From positions 1-22,259 of the forward strand of contig CANQJY010000008.1 of NCBI GenBank assembly GCA_947624365.1: a stretch of DNA of 22,259 bases, read 5' to 3'. Source of the DNA: an uncultured Clostridia bacterium (GTDB taxonomy: Bacteria; Bacillota; Clostridia; TANB77; CAG-508). This document shows, piece by piece, positions 1 through 8,471 of this stretch (positions are counted from its first letter, which is position 1; each line of letters opens with the position of its first letter). The notes under the pieces are model-generated. The model did no database searches. It had not been told where the DNA came from and saw nothing but the letters and a program-made list of their open reading frames with translations. The translations under genes were made by a program, and so were the position numbers.

Positions 1-1
1 A

Positions 2-2935
2 GAACAAGAAAATGAAACACATTCATACACAATAAAAGAAACAACAGCACCAGCAGGATATAACAAATTTGATGGAACAATAGAAGTAAATGTAAAAACA
101 AAGTTACAAGACGGGCAATATGTAGTAGACACAGAAGGAACAACAATGACAGTAAAAGATGCACAAGGAAGCCCAATATCACAGGATATACCAGTAACAA
201 TGGACGCACAAACAGGATTAGTAACAATAACAGTAAAAGACACAAAGAAAGGATTTGACTTAAGATTAAAGAAAACAATATATGATATTAATGGAACACA
301 AGTACCAGAAAGAATTTTAAGTGTAAATATAGATGACTTAAAAGAAGGAACAAGTACAGATGCAGATATAGAAATGAACAAAGAACCAGTACCAGTAAAA
401 AAAGGAGACATAGTAAAATATCGTTTAAGAGTATATAATGAAGGAGAACTTGCAGGATATGCAACTGAAATTACAGAAGACATACCAGAAGGGTTAGAAT
501 TCATATATTCAGACGAATTAGAAGATGAAATTAAGCAAGATGAAACATTAACAGAACTTGAAAAAGAAGCAATATTATATAATCAATTAGTATGGGAACC
601 AAGTGAAAGAAATGAAGAAACTCAAAAAATAGAAATGGTAACAACAAATTATTTAGCTAAAGGAGAAGGAGAAGAGAAAGCACAAAGTGGAACAAATCTA
701 ATAAATGCGTTAGATGAAACAAAAGGATATTTAAACTCAGAGGCAGAAAAAAACCCAGACTATAAAGATGTATATATATATATGAGAGTAATTTCAGAAG
801 ATATTAGTGGAACAATCATTAGAAATGAAGCTGCAGTAACAGAAGACACAGACGAAAATGGAGAACCAGTAGAAGATAGAGATTCACAACCAGAAAATTG
901 GCCAGGAAGAGAAACAGGAGAATATCAAGATGAAGAAGACTATGATAATGTAGTATTACAATCATTTGATTTAGCATTAAGGAAATTTATTATAGCTGTT
1001 AGCAAAGATGAAACAATAGAAACAGGAGAATATCTAAAAGAAAGTGATGATAAATATACAAGAGAGCCAGAAGTAGATACAACATTATTAAATACAAAAG
1101 GAGAAGACGGAGAATTAATTACAACAGCAACATATAATCACACAAAAGAACCACTAGTAGTAAACCCAAAAGATATAGTTGTATATATGATAAGAGTATA
1201 TAATGAAGGAGACATATCAGGATATGCAACAAAGATTACAGACTATTTACCAGAAGGTTTAGACTTTGTAGAAGGAAGCTTTAATAATGGATATGGTTGG
1301 GATTATGATGAAGAAACAAGAACAATTTCAACAGAATATTTACAAGATAAATTAATTAATGCACCAACAAAAGGAGAAGACGGAAAAATAGAATTAAGTT
1401 ATGTAGAAGTACCAGTTATGTGTCAATTAAACAACACAGTAAAAACTAATGTAGTACAAACTAATATAGCAGAAATAGCAGAAGATAAAGACAAAGACAA
1501 GAAAGATATTGATGACAGAGATTCTATTCCAAATAATTTACAAGAACCAACAGAAGCAGAAAAACCAGAATATAAAGAATGGCAACAAGATGATGATGAT
1601 TTTGAAAAAGTAGTAATAAGACCATTTGATTTAGCACTAAGAAAATTCATTACAAAAGTAGAACAAGAAAATGTTACAGCACGTATTCCAGAAGTAAAAT
1701 ATGACAAAGAAAGTGGCAAGATTACATATGAACATACAAAAGAACCAGTAGAAGTTGTAACAGGAAATGTAGTAGAATACACAATAAGAGTATTCAATGA
1801 AGGAGCAAGAAATGGATATGCAGCACAAATTCTAGATGACATACCAGAAGGATTAGAATTCTTGCCAGAAAATGAAACAAATAAAGAATACAGATGGAAT
1901 ATGTACAAAAAAGTAGAAGCAGGAGAAACACCAAAAGGAGAAACAATTGTACAAGATGGTGAAACATATGTAAAAACAGAAGATGTAACAGAAGCAGAAG
2001 TAATAGTAACAGACTACTTATCAAAAGAACAAGGCGAAGAGCGAATGGAGAAAGATGAAGAACTAACAGAAAATCCAGCATTATTAAAAGCATTTAATCC
2101 AGATGCAGAAATATCTGAAACAAACCCAGATTATGCAGATGTAGTAGTAGCATTTAAAGTTACAGAACCAAACACATCAGACAAAATAGTAGTAAATAGT
2201 GCACAAATATCAAAAGACACAGATGAAGATGGAAAAGACATCGACGATGATGATTCTGTACCAGGAGAATGGACAGATGGAGAAGATGATCAAGACAAAG
2301 AATACGTAAAAGTAACACATTTTGACTTAGCATTAAGAAAATGGGTAACACAAGCAATAGTAATAGAAAATGGAAAACAAACTGTTACACAAACAGGACA
2401 TTATCCAGAGCAAGATCCAGAACCAATAGTAAAAGTAGACTTAGACCGTAAAAAAATAAATAGCGTCACAGTAAAATTCAGATATTCAATAAGAATAACA
2501 AACGAAGGTGATATTGCAGGATATGCAAAAGAAGTAACAGATTATATTCCAGAAGGACTAAAATTTGTAGCAGAAGATAATCCAGGATGGACGGAAGCAG
2601 AAGGAAATATTATCAAAACTAATTTATTAGCAGATAGATTATTACAACCAGGAGAAAGTGCAGATGTAGAAGTATTACTTACATGGATAAATAGAGAAGA
2701 TAATATGGGGTTAAAAACTAACACAGCAGAGATATCAAAAGACTACAATGATAAAGGAGTACCAGATATAGATTCAACGCCAGACAATAAAAAGCCAGGA
2801 GAAGATGATATAGATGATGCACCAGTAATGTTATCAGTAAAAACAGGTAAAGTAAAAGTATATACAGTACTAGGATTAGGAATATTAATAACAATAGCAG
2901 GAGGAGTAACATTAATTAAAAAGTTTGTAATATAA
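2..2935 (+). CDS. Large cell-surface repeat protein, 5'-truncated by window edge (SpaA-like end + four DUF11-like repeats + C-terminal anchor)
   Basis: The reading frame is open from base 2, so the ATG at 146 is internal and the gene begins to the left of the window. The residues encoded before 146 include YTIKETTAPAGYNKF, the typical closing strand of SpaA/Cna-B-type surface domains. Four large repeats follow. Each opens with FDLALRK or a variant, carries a DUF11-like core (RVYNEG..GYA..IT..PEGL.F), and the units close with Asp-rich stretches such as DTDEDGKDIDDDDS. The C-terminus has one hydrophobic segment (VYTVLGLGILITIAGGVTLI) followed by KKFVI. There is no LPXTG, so anchoring is probably by the transmembrane helix itself. 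The protein is probably displayed outside the cell as an adhesin or structural stalk; its ligand is unknown. Codon use is extremely A-rich. An intrinsic terminator follows the stop. Confidence 0.85.
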   Translation, partial: EQENETHSYTIKETTAPAGYNKFDGTIEVNVKTKLQDGQYVVDTEGTTMTVKDAQGSPISQDIPVTMDAQTGLVTITVKDTKKGFDLRLKKTIYDINGTQVPERILSVNIDDLKEGTSTDADIEMNKEPVPVKKGDIVKYRLRVYNEGELAGYATEITEDIPEGLEFIYSDELEDEIKQDETLTELEKEAILYNQLVWEPSERNEETQKIEMVTTNYLAKGEGEEKAQSGTNLINALDETKGYLNSEAEKNPDYKDVYIYMRVISEDISGTIIRNEAAVTEDTDENGEPVEDRDSQPENWPGRETGEYQDEEDYDNVVLQSFDLALRKFIIAVSKDETIETGEYLKESDDKYTREPEVDTTLLNTKGEDGELITTATYNHTKEPLVVNPKDIVVYMIRVYNEGDISGYATKITDYLPEGLDFVEGSFNNGYGWDYDEETRTISTEYLQDKLINAPTKGEDGKIELSYVEVPVMCQLNNTVKTNVVQTNIAEIAEDKDKDKKDIDDRDSIPNNLQEPTEAEKPEYKEWQQDDDDFEKVVIRPFDLALRKFITKVEQENVTARIPEVKYDKESGKITYEHTKEPVEVVTGNVVEYTIRVFNEGARNGYAAQILDDIPEGLEFLPENETNKEYRWNMYKKVEAGETPKGETIVQDGETYVKTEDVTEAEVIVTDYLSKEQGEERMEKDEELTENPALLKAFNPDAEISETNPDYADVVVAFKVTEPNTSDKIVVNSAQISKDTDEDGKDIDDDDSVPGEWTDGEDDQDKEYVKVTHFDLALRKWVTQAIVIENGKQTVTQTGHYPEQDPEPIVKVDLDRKKINSVTVKFRYSIRITNEGDIAGYAKEVTDYIPEGLKFVAEDNPGWTEAEGNIIKTNLLADRLLQPGESADVEVLLTWINREDNMGLKTNTAEISKDYNDKGVPDIDSTPDNKKPGEDDIDDAPVMLSVKTGKVKVYTVLGLGILITIAGGVTLIKKFVI
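254..2820 (+). repeat. Four tandem ~220-237-residue surface-protein repeats
   Basis: The FDL(A/R)L motif recurs at 254, 965, 1625 and 2321, giving periods of 237, 220 and 232 codons plus a shorter final unit. Each unit holds one copy of a (Y/F).(L/I)R(V/I).NEG....(G)YA motif followed by PEGL.F, and ends in an acidic D.D...D.D..P stretch. The copies have diverged in sequence, so this is an old domain array rather than a recent DNA duplication. Confidence 0.85.
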
Positions 2936-2944
2936 TATAATACA

Positions 2945-2979
2945 AAAAAGATTTTAGAGAGATTCTAAAATCTTTTTTT
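2945..2979 (+). terminator. Intrinsic terminator after the surface repeat protein
   Basis: A perfect 10-bp stem (2949-2958 with 2964-2973) with a 5-nt loop is extended by four A-T pairs and ends in a run of seven T. It separates the surface protein from the next promoter. Confidence 0.9.
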
Positions 2980-2991
2980 ATAAAAAAATAG

Positions 2992-3020
2992 TTTACAATT
3001 AAAAGTGGCTATGATATAAT
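2992..3020 (+). promoter_or_regulatory. SigmaA-type promoter for the 3053-7650 operon
   Basis: TTTACA at 2992-2997 and TATAAT at 3015-3020 are separated by 17 bp. Transcription would start near 3027. This makes the GTG at 3026 unusable as a start and supports the ATG at 3053. Confidence 0.85.
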
Positions 3021-3052
3021 TTTTCGTGAGAAAAGAAGTGAGGGTGAGTAGA

Positions 3053-4015
3053 ATGAATCAAATATTAGCAACAAATCCAGAAAAACCTAATAATAAGCCA
3101 AAAAAAGAAAAAACACAGAGATCAATTAGAACATCTGCACAAACAGATATTATAAAAGTAACAAAAGTTTTTGCTATCATTTTATTACTATTTGGCATTT
3201 TTATGGTAGGAACAGGCTCATATGCAATGTATCATTCAGGAACAGGAAATGGAAATAGCGAAGTAGAATTGGTAAAACCAGTTATTTCTATTGAAGAAAT
3301 TGAAGGAGATGAAACCACACTTCTATTAAAAGTAACGAGCAAAACAGGAATTGATAAAGTTATTTACAAATGGAATGATGAAAAAGAAACAACATTATCA
3401 GGAAAAGGTGGAGCATATTTAGAACAAAAAGTCCAGATACCAGCAGGAAGTAATATATTAAACATTACAGCAACAGATATTAATCAAGAAGAAAGCACAT
3501 ATTCTAAAAAATATGAATTGAATAGTAATATAAAAATAGAAGCAACAGATACAGGCAAAGTTAGAATTACTTATGAAGGTGATACAGAAATTTCATATAT
3601 GACATATCGTTGGGATGATAATCAAGAAGAGACAATTGATATTAATTCATATGGGATTGACGAAGAAATAGAAGCTTTAAGTGGAAGACATACTTTAACA
3701 GTTGTAGTTGTTGATATAAACAATCGTACAGAAACAAAAGTACAAGAAACAAACGGAGTATCAATTCCAGAACTAAAAATAGATTTTGACGAAGAACATA
3801 CAAAATATATTATTAAGGCAACAGATAGTATTGAATTAAAAGAAATAATTATTACATTAGATGAAGACGAAACACAAAGATATGGACAAAAAATATCTGG
3901 AAAAGAATTTCAATTTGAAATTCCTCTAAAAGAAAGTAGTGACAATAAGATGAAAGTTGAAGTTACAAACTCAGATAATCAAAAAACTGAAAGGAAGGTT
4001 ATGTTTCCAAAGTGA
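3053..4015 (+). CDS. Membrane-anchored extracellular protein with Ig-like segments, function unknown
   Basis: A 320-residue protein starting at the ATG at 3053, which has AGGGTGAG at 3041-3048; an in-frame GTG at 3026 lies at the predicted transcription start. Residues 1-37 are polar and basic (cytoplasmic), 38-58 form one membrane helix, and the rest is an acidic, beta-rich ectodomain. Three segments of about 80-90 residues can be seen. The first two share the pattern Y(K/R)W(N/D)D..ET and end in a strand like ILNITATDIN or LTVVVVDIN, as in bacterial Ig-like folds. No catalytic motif is visible. It is the first gene after the promoter, and its stop overlaps the start of the next gene by 4 bases (GTGA). 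The fold and location are inferred, and the function is not recognised. Confidence 0.75.
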   Translation: MNQILATNPEKPNNKPKKEKTQRSIRTSAQTDIIKVTKVFAIILLLFGIFMVGTGSYAMYHSGTGNGNSEVELVKPVISIEEIEGDETTLLLKVTSKTGIDKVIYKWNDEKETTLSGKGGAYLEQKVQIPAGSNILNITATDINQEESTYSKKYELNSNIKIEATDTGKVRITYEGDTEISYMTYRWDDNQEETIDINSYGIDEEIEALSGRHTLTVVVVDINNRTETKVQETNGVSIPELKIDFDEEHTKYIIKATDSIELKEIIITLDEDETQRYGQKISGKEFQFEIPLKESSDNKMKVEVTNSDNQKTERKVMFPK

Positions 4016-4791
4016 AATACCAAATATTTGAACTATTAACCTATTTTGTTATCTACTCTTTTTTAGGATGGATTATGGAATCCATTTTCAGGAGTATATG
4101 TGAAAGAAAATTGATAAATACAGGCTTTTTAAAAGGACCATTTTGCCCAATATATGGAATAGGAGCTATTATTATTTATGTATTTTTACAAGGATTTAAA
4201 GATAATATTATTCTCCTTTTCATAATGGGGTTTATTGTGTTAACAATTTGGGAATACTTAGTAGGAGTTTTATTAGAAAAATTATTTAACACAAAATACT
4301 GGGATTATTCAGATCATAAATTTAATATACAAGGAAGAATTTGCCTAACAAATTCTATATGCTGGGGAATATTAGGAATTGTTTTTATTAAATATATAAA
4401 TCCATTTATTCGAACGCAATTATACAATATGGATATATTATATTTAAAAGCAATTATATATATAGCTTTTGTAATAATTATTATTGATGCTATTACAACA
4501 ATATCAAAAGTTAAAAACTTACGATTAGCATTAGAAAAAATTGAAAAATTAAATATACAAATAAAAGAAAAATTAGAAGAAATAAAGGAAATACGTACAG
4601 ACAAAGCAAGAGAAGAAATTCATAAATTGGATATCAAGAAAAATCGTATTTTAAGGAAATTATACAAAAATGTATATCGTCTAAAAAGGGCATTCCCAAC
4701 TATTGATTCAAAAGAAATTACAGAAATCTTAAATAAAAGAATTGAGATTGTAAAGAAAAAAGAAAAAATAAAAAAACTAGATGATAAATAG
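4012..4791 (+). CDS. CmpB-family multi-pass membrane protein (putative ABC-transporter type IV, PF06541-like)
   Basis: A 259-residue protein starting at GTG 4012, overlapping the upstream stop by 4 bases, with AAGGAAGG in the upstream coding end as ribosome binding site. It has about five membrane helices in residues 1-160 and a basic, coiled-coil cytoplasmic tail (about 165-259). Diagnostic features are YSFLGWIMES in the first helix, GPFCPIYGIGA before the second, and W.YS.....(I).GRICL between helices three and four. These are the conserved blocks of the family annotated as putative ABC-transporter type IV or CmpB. Despite the name there is no ATPase domain here or next to it, and the biochemical role of the family is not established. 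The long charged tail is a possible site for protein contacts. Confidence 0.8.
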   Translation: MKYQIFELLTYFVIYSFLGWIMESIFRSICERKLINTGFLKGPFCPIYGIGAIIIYVFLQGFKDNIILLFIMGFIVLTIWEYLVGVLLEKLFNTKYWDYSDHKFNIQGRICLTNSICWGILGIVFIKYINPFIRTQLYNMDILYLKAIIYIAFVIIIIDAITTISKVKNLRLALEKIEKLNIQIKEKLEEIKEIRTDKAREEIHKLDIKKNRILRKLYKNVYRLKRAFPTIDSKEITEILNKRIEIVKKKEKIKKLDDK

Positions 4792-4805
4792 ATAAGGAGA
4801 AAAAT

Positions 4806-5733
4806 ATGGTACAAGAAATTTATATTATTGATGATGATGATTCTTCAATATTAGTATTTCAAGAACTGTTTAAAAATGATAAAGATTATAAATTTATTAG
4901 TGTCAAATCAGATATGATTGAAATAGCACTAAAAAATATACCAGCTATGATAATTATAAATGAAGACGCAATTGAAGTTGATGTAATAGATTTATGCAAA
5001 AGAATTAGAAATGATGAAGATAACACCATTACACCAGTTATAGTTGTTTCTTCAAATGCAAATCCAGAACATAGAATTCTTATATTAAAAGAATCAATTG
5101 AATATTATATAAAGAAACCAGTAAATGAAAACTATCTATATTATACTGTTAAAAATATAGGAAGACTGCTAACAATTAACAGACGTATTAGTCCATTAAC
5201 AGGTTTGCCAGGAAATGTACAAATTCATGCAGAGCTAAAAAAACGATTATTAAATAAAGAGCCTTTTTCGGTATTATATGTTGATTTGGATAATTTCAAA
5301 GCATAATGACGTATATGGATTTTTAAAAGGTGATGAAATCATCAAATTCACAGCAGATACAATTGTAAATTGTGTTCATAGTTCAATACCAGAAGGAAGC
5401 TTTGTAGGACATATCGGAGGAGATGATTTTGTAGCAATTGTTCCAACATTACAATGTGATAAATTATGCCAAGATATTATTTCTCAATTTGATGCAAAAG
5501 TATTAGAATTCTTTACACCTGAAGATATAGAAAAGGGCTATGTAGAAGTAGCAAATAGAAGAGGAATAATAGAACAGTTCCCATTAACATCAGTATCAAT
5601 AGGGGTTGTTGTAGCAGACGTAAACCGTTTCTACAATATGCTAGAAATTGGCGAAGTAGGTGCACAAGTAAAACATGCTGCAAAATCGGTAAATGGTAGT
5701 AGTTATGCAATTGATAGAAGAAAAATGGATTAA
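4806..5733 (+). pseudogene. Receiver-GGDEF protein gene, interrupted by a 2-bp frameshift
   Basis: A good site (AAGGAG) precedes ATG 4806. The first frame encodes a receiver-like domain (about residues 1-120) and the start of a GGDEF domain (SPLTGLPGN, then VDLDNFKA), then stops at 5304-5306. The GGDEF domain continues in another frame from 5305 (NDVYGFLKGDE ... GGDDF ... TSVSIGVVV) to the stop at 5733. Family members read FKAYNDVYG here, so the likely lesion is loss of two bases next to 5304. In the receiver the acidic patch (IIDDDD), the Ser (VIVVSS) and the Lys (IKKP) are present, but Asn52 replaces the phospho-accepting Asp. The signature is GGDDF rather than GGDEF or GGEEF, and no RxxD inhibitory site precedes it. 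If intact it would be a diguanylate cyclase or degenerate c-di-GMP protein. A sequencing or assembly error is possible. Confidence 0.8.
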
Positions 5734-5796
5734 AAAATTCCATGGAAATAAGATAGAGAATTTTATAAAAATCTAGAAAAATAAAGGGAGGTTCTT

Positions 5797-7650
5797 ATGG
5801 AAAAGTTAGCAATATTAGATTGTGGAGGACAATACACAAAAGTTATAGACAGAAGAGTCAGAGAGCTAGGTGTAAAATCTGACATATTTCCTATTAATGT
5901 AAAAAGTGAAGATTTAAAAGAGTATAAAGCGGTTATTTTGTCAGGAGGACCAAATAATGTTGCAGATGGACAAAGACTAAAATTTGATAAAAATATTTTT
6001 GAATTAGGCATACCAGTTTTAGGAATTTGCTATGGTATGCAACTGATGTCTGATCATTTTGGAGGAATTGTTGATAGTAATGTAAAAAAAGAATATGGTC
6101 AAAACGAAGTTACAATAAATACAGAAGTACCACTTTTTGATGGACTAGCTAAAGTTCAACAAGTACTTATGAGCCATGGGGATACAGTAAAAATCTGTCC
6201 AAAAGGTTTTGAAATAATAGCCAAATCAGGAGAAACAATTGCTGGTATTGGTAATATAGAAAGAAAAATGTATGGTGTTCAATTCCATCCAGAAGTTGAT
6301 TTAACTGAAGATGGAATGAAAATGCTTGAAAATTTCATAAGAAAGGTAGCAGAATATAAAGAGGTTTATGCATTAGAAGATAGAATTCAAACTTCAATAA
6401 AAATGATACAAGAAAAAGTTAAAGATAATAAAGTAGTAGTTCTTGTAAGTGGTGGAGTTGATTCAGCAGTTACAGCAGCATTACTTGTAAAAGCTTTAAA
6501 TCCAGATAATGTTTTTGCTATACATATTGACTCAGGTTTTATGAGAAAAAATGAAAGTGATGTAATTTGTGAAAACTTAAAACAATTAGGATTAAAAAAT
6601 TTAATTAGAGAAAATGCAAAAGATTATTTCTTTAATACAGTAATTGAAGTCAATGGCAAAAAAATAGGACCATTAGTAGATACAATAGATCCAGAAACTA
6701 AAAGGCAAATAATTGGTGAAATATTTATAAAAATAGCAAATAATGTAATAGAAAGATTAGGATTAGATCCAAAAAATACTTTTATTGCACAAGGAACTTT
6801 AAGACCAGATCTAATAGAAAGTGGAAATCCAGATATAAGTGGTTTTGCACATAAAATAAAAACACATCATAATGATGTTGAAATAGTAAGAGAGGCAAGA
6901 AAAAAAGGGCTTATAGTAGAAACAAATAGCGACTGGCATAAAGACGAAGTTAGAAAAGTAGCTAGAAAGTTAGGACTAGAAGAGGCAATAGCTTCAAGGC
7001 AACCATTCCCAGGGCCAGGGCTTGCTATTAGATTAATATGTCATGATAAAACTCAAGAAGTAACTATAACGCCAGAAGAGATTGAAAAATTATCAACAAT
7101 ACTTAATGGAACATCTGAAAAAGGATATATTCTTCCAATTAAGTCAGTAGGTGTCCAAGGGGATGCAAGAAGTTATAGAAACTTATGCTTGATGGCAGGA
7201 AAAGGATTAGATTTTGACTGGAAAACAGTTACTAGCAAAGCAAAGGAAATCACAGATTCAATAAATACAATAAATAGAGTTGGATACATATTAAACAAAA
7301 CAAATATAGAACAAAATCCAAAATGCTTTGATATGAAAATATGTGATGAAAGTGTAGATTTACTTAGAGAATTAGATAAAATAGTTACAAGTAATCTAGA
7401 AAAGGCTAAAGTAAATCAAACTTTTGCAGTATTAATTCCAATAGGAATTAATAAAAAATATTCAGTAGCAATAAGAACATTTGTTACAAACGACTTCATG
7501 ACAGGAAAACCTGGAGAAATAGGAAAAGAAGTTGAAAAAGATATGCTAAAAAAAGCCGTTACTGAAATTACAGAAAAATATGGAGACAAAATAGAGTATA
7601 TAATTTATGATGTAACAAGTAAGCCACCAGCAACTTGTGAATGGCAATAA
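5797..7650 (+). CDS. guaA: GMP synthase (glutamine-hydrolysing), long eukaryote-like form
   Basis: Converts XMP to GMP using glutamine and ATP, the last step of GMP synthesis, in the cytosol. AAAGGGAGG precedes ATG 5797. The N-terminal amidotransferase carries Cys78 (GICYGMQ) and His164-Glu166 (FHPEVD); the synthetase carries the PP-loop SGGVDS at 218-223. At 617 residues it exceeds the usual bacterial length of about 510-525. The extra length and motifs such as LRPDLIESG, IKTHHND, LPIKSVGVQGDARSY and DVTSKPPATCEW resemble the long form known from animals, with an inserted segment in the dimerisation region. It is the last gene before the terminator at 7690-7739. Only 63 bp separate it from the broken gene upstream, too short for a purine riboswitch, so it probably depends on the operon promoter. 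Confidence 0.95.
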   Translation: MEKLAILDCGGQYTKVIDRRVRELGVKSDIFPINVKSEDLKEYKAVILSGGPNNVADGQRLKFDKNIFELGIPVLGICYGMQLMSDHFGGIVDSNVKKEYGQNEVTINTEVPLFDGLAKVQQVLMSHGDTVKICPKGFEIIAKSGETIAGIGNIERKMYGVQFHPEVDLTEDGMKMLENFIRKVAEYKEVYALEDRIQTSIKMIQEKVKDNKVVVLVSGGVDSAVTAALLVKALNPDNVFAIHIDSGFMRKNESDVICENLKQLGLKNLIRENAKDYFFNTVIEVNGKKIGPLVDTIDPETKRQIIGEIFIKIANNVIERLGLDPKNTFIAQGTLRPDLIESGNPDISGFAHKIKTHHNDVEIVREARKKGLIVETNSDWHKDEVRKVARKLGLEEAIASRQPFPGPGLAIRLICHDKTQEVTITPEEIEKLSTILNGTSEKGYILPIKSVGVQGDARSYRNLCLMAGKGLDFDWKTVTSKAKEITDSINTINRVGYILNKTNIEQNPKCFDMKICDESVDLLRELDKIVTSNLEKAKVNQTFAVLIPIGINKKYSVAIRTFVTNDFMTGKPGEIGKEVEKDMLKKAVTEITEKYGDKIEYIIYDVTSKPPATCEWQ

Positions 7651-7689
7651 TCAATAGAGGAAAAATAAATAAAAAAAGAATAAAATAAT

Positions 7690-7739
7690 AAACTTCTCAT
7701 ATATATATATTGATATATTTTAATATGGGGAGTTTTTTT
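7690..7739 (+). terminator. Intrinsic terminator whose 3' arm contains the cwlD ribosome binding site
   Basis: Arms 7690-7702 and 7723-7735 form a 13-bp stem with two G-U pairs, and T7733-7739 forms the tail. The right arm includes GGGGAG (7727-7732), which lies 7 nt before the cwlD ATG at 7740. The same hairpin can therefore end the guaA transcript and hide the ribosome binding site of cwlD in any read-through RNA. Confidence 0.75.
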
Positions 7740-8453
7740 ATGATTATAATTAACAAAAAAAGAATTAGCATTATGATATTAGTAATATTACTAGGTATTT
7801 TTACATTTGCTTATCAAACTGAAAAAGAGCAAATACAAGAAACACAATATGTAGCAACAACACCAGTATCTAACAGAGTAGTAATTTTAGATGCAGGTCA
7901 TGGTAGTCCAGATGAAGGAGCAGAAAGTACAAATGGAACAACAGAAGCCCAAATAAATTTAAAAATAACACTAAAAGTGCAACAACTATTAGAACAAAGT
8001 GGATGCACAGTAATTTTAACTAGAACTGACGAAAATGGAATATATGAATTAAATGCAAATACACTTAGAGAAAAGAAAATATCTGATATTCATAATCGTG
8101 TAAAAATTGGAAATAATTCATCTGCAGATATTTTTGTATCAATTCACTTAAATAAAATACCACAATCACAATACAATGGATGGCAATGTTTTTATCAAAC
8201 AAATAGTGAGAAAAGTAAAAAATTAGCAGAAAGCTTACAAGAAAGTTTAAATTCAGCTATTCAAAAAGAAAATAAAAGAATAGCCATGAAAATAGAGAAT
8301 GTATATATAGTAGAACATGTGGAAATTCCGTTATCAATTGTAGAATGTGGATTTTTATCAAATATGGAAGAAGAACAACAACTTTTAGATGATACTTATC
8401 AAGATAGATTAGCTTGGGGTATTTATACTGGAATAATAAATTACTTCCAATAA
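7740..8453 (+). CDS. cwlD: CwlD-like N-acetylmuramoyl-L-alanine amidase (spore cortex)
   Basis: A zinc amidase of the Amidase_3 family that removes stem peptides from muramic acid; in Bacillus CwlD acts in making muramic-delta-lactam in the spore cortex. The start is ATG 7740 with GGGGAG 7 nt upstream; in-frame ATGs at 7710 and 7725 lie inside the terminator hairpin. This gives 237 residues, the length of B. subtilis CwlD. An N-terminal membrane or signal segment spans about 9-25. Zinc ligands and the catalytic residue fit His54 (DAGHG), Glu69, His136 (SIHLN) and Glu202 (VECGFLSN). The line ends ..LLDD..YQ..LA..IY.GI..YF as in CwlD. It is followed 18 bp later by a deacetylase, which fits cortex modification. 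No separate promoter was identified. Confidence 0.88.
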   Translation: MIIINKKRISIMILVILLGIFTFAYQTEKEQIQETQYVATTPVSNRVVILDAGHGSPDEGAESTNGTTEAQINLKITLKVQQLLEQSGCTVILTRTDENGIYELNANTLREKKISDIHNRVKIGNNSSADIFVSIHLNKIPQSQYNGWQCFYQTNSEKSKKLAESLQESLNSAIQKENKRIAMKIENVYIVEHVEIPLSIVECGFLSNMEEEQQLLDDTYQDRLAWGIYTGIINYFQ

Positions 8454-8471
8454 TTCAATAGGAGGATTTTT

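Noticed and set aside
1794..2912. Several open frames on the minus strand (for example 1794-2093, 2160-2357, 2718-2912) rich in Leu
   Set aside because: They mirror the A-rich, low-complexity codons of the surface protein gene and have no ribosome sites or recognisable domains.
2800..2935. LPXTG sorting signal in the large surface protein
   Set aside because: No LPxTG-like motif precedes the C-terminal hydrophobic segment; only a membrane helix with KK remains.
5734..5796. Possible purine riboswitch or promoter before guaA
   Set aside because: The gap is only 63 bp, no aptamer-like stems are present, and the TATAAA at 5764 lacks a -35 partner.
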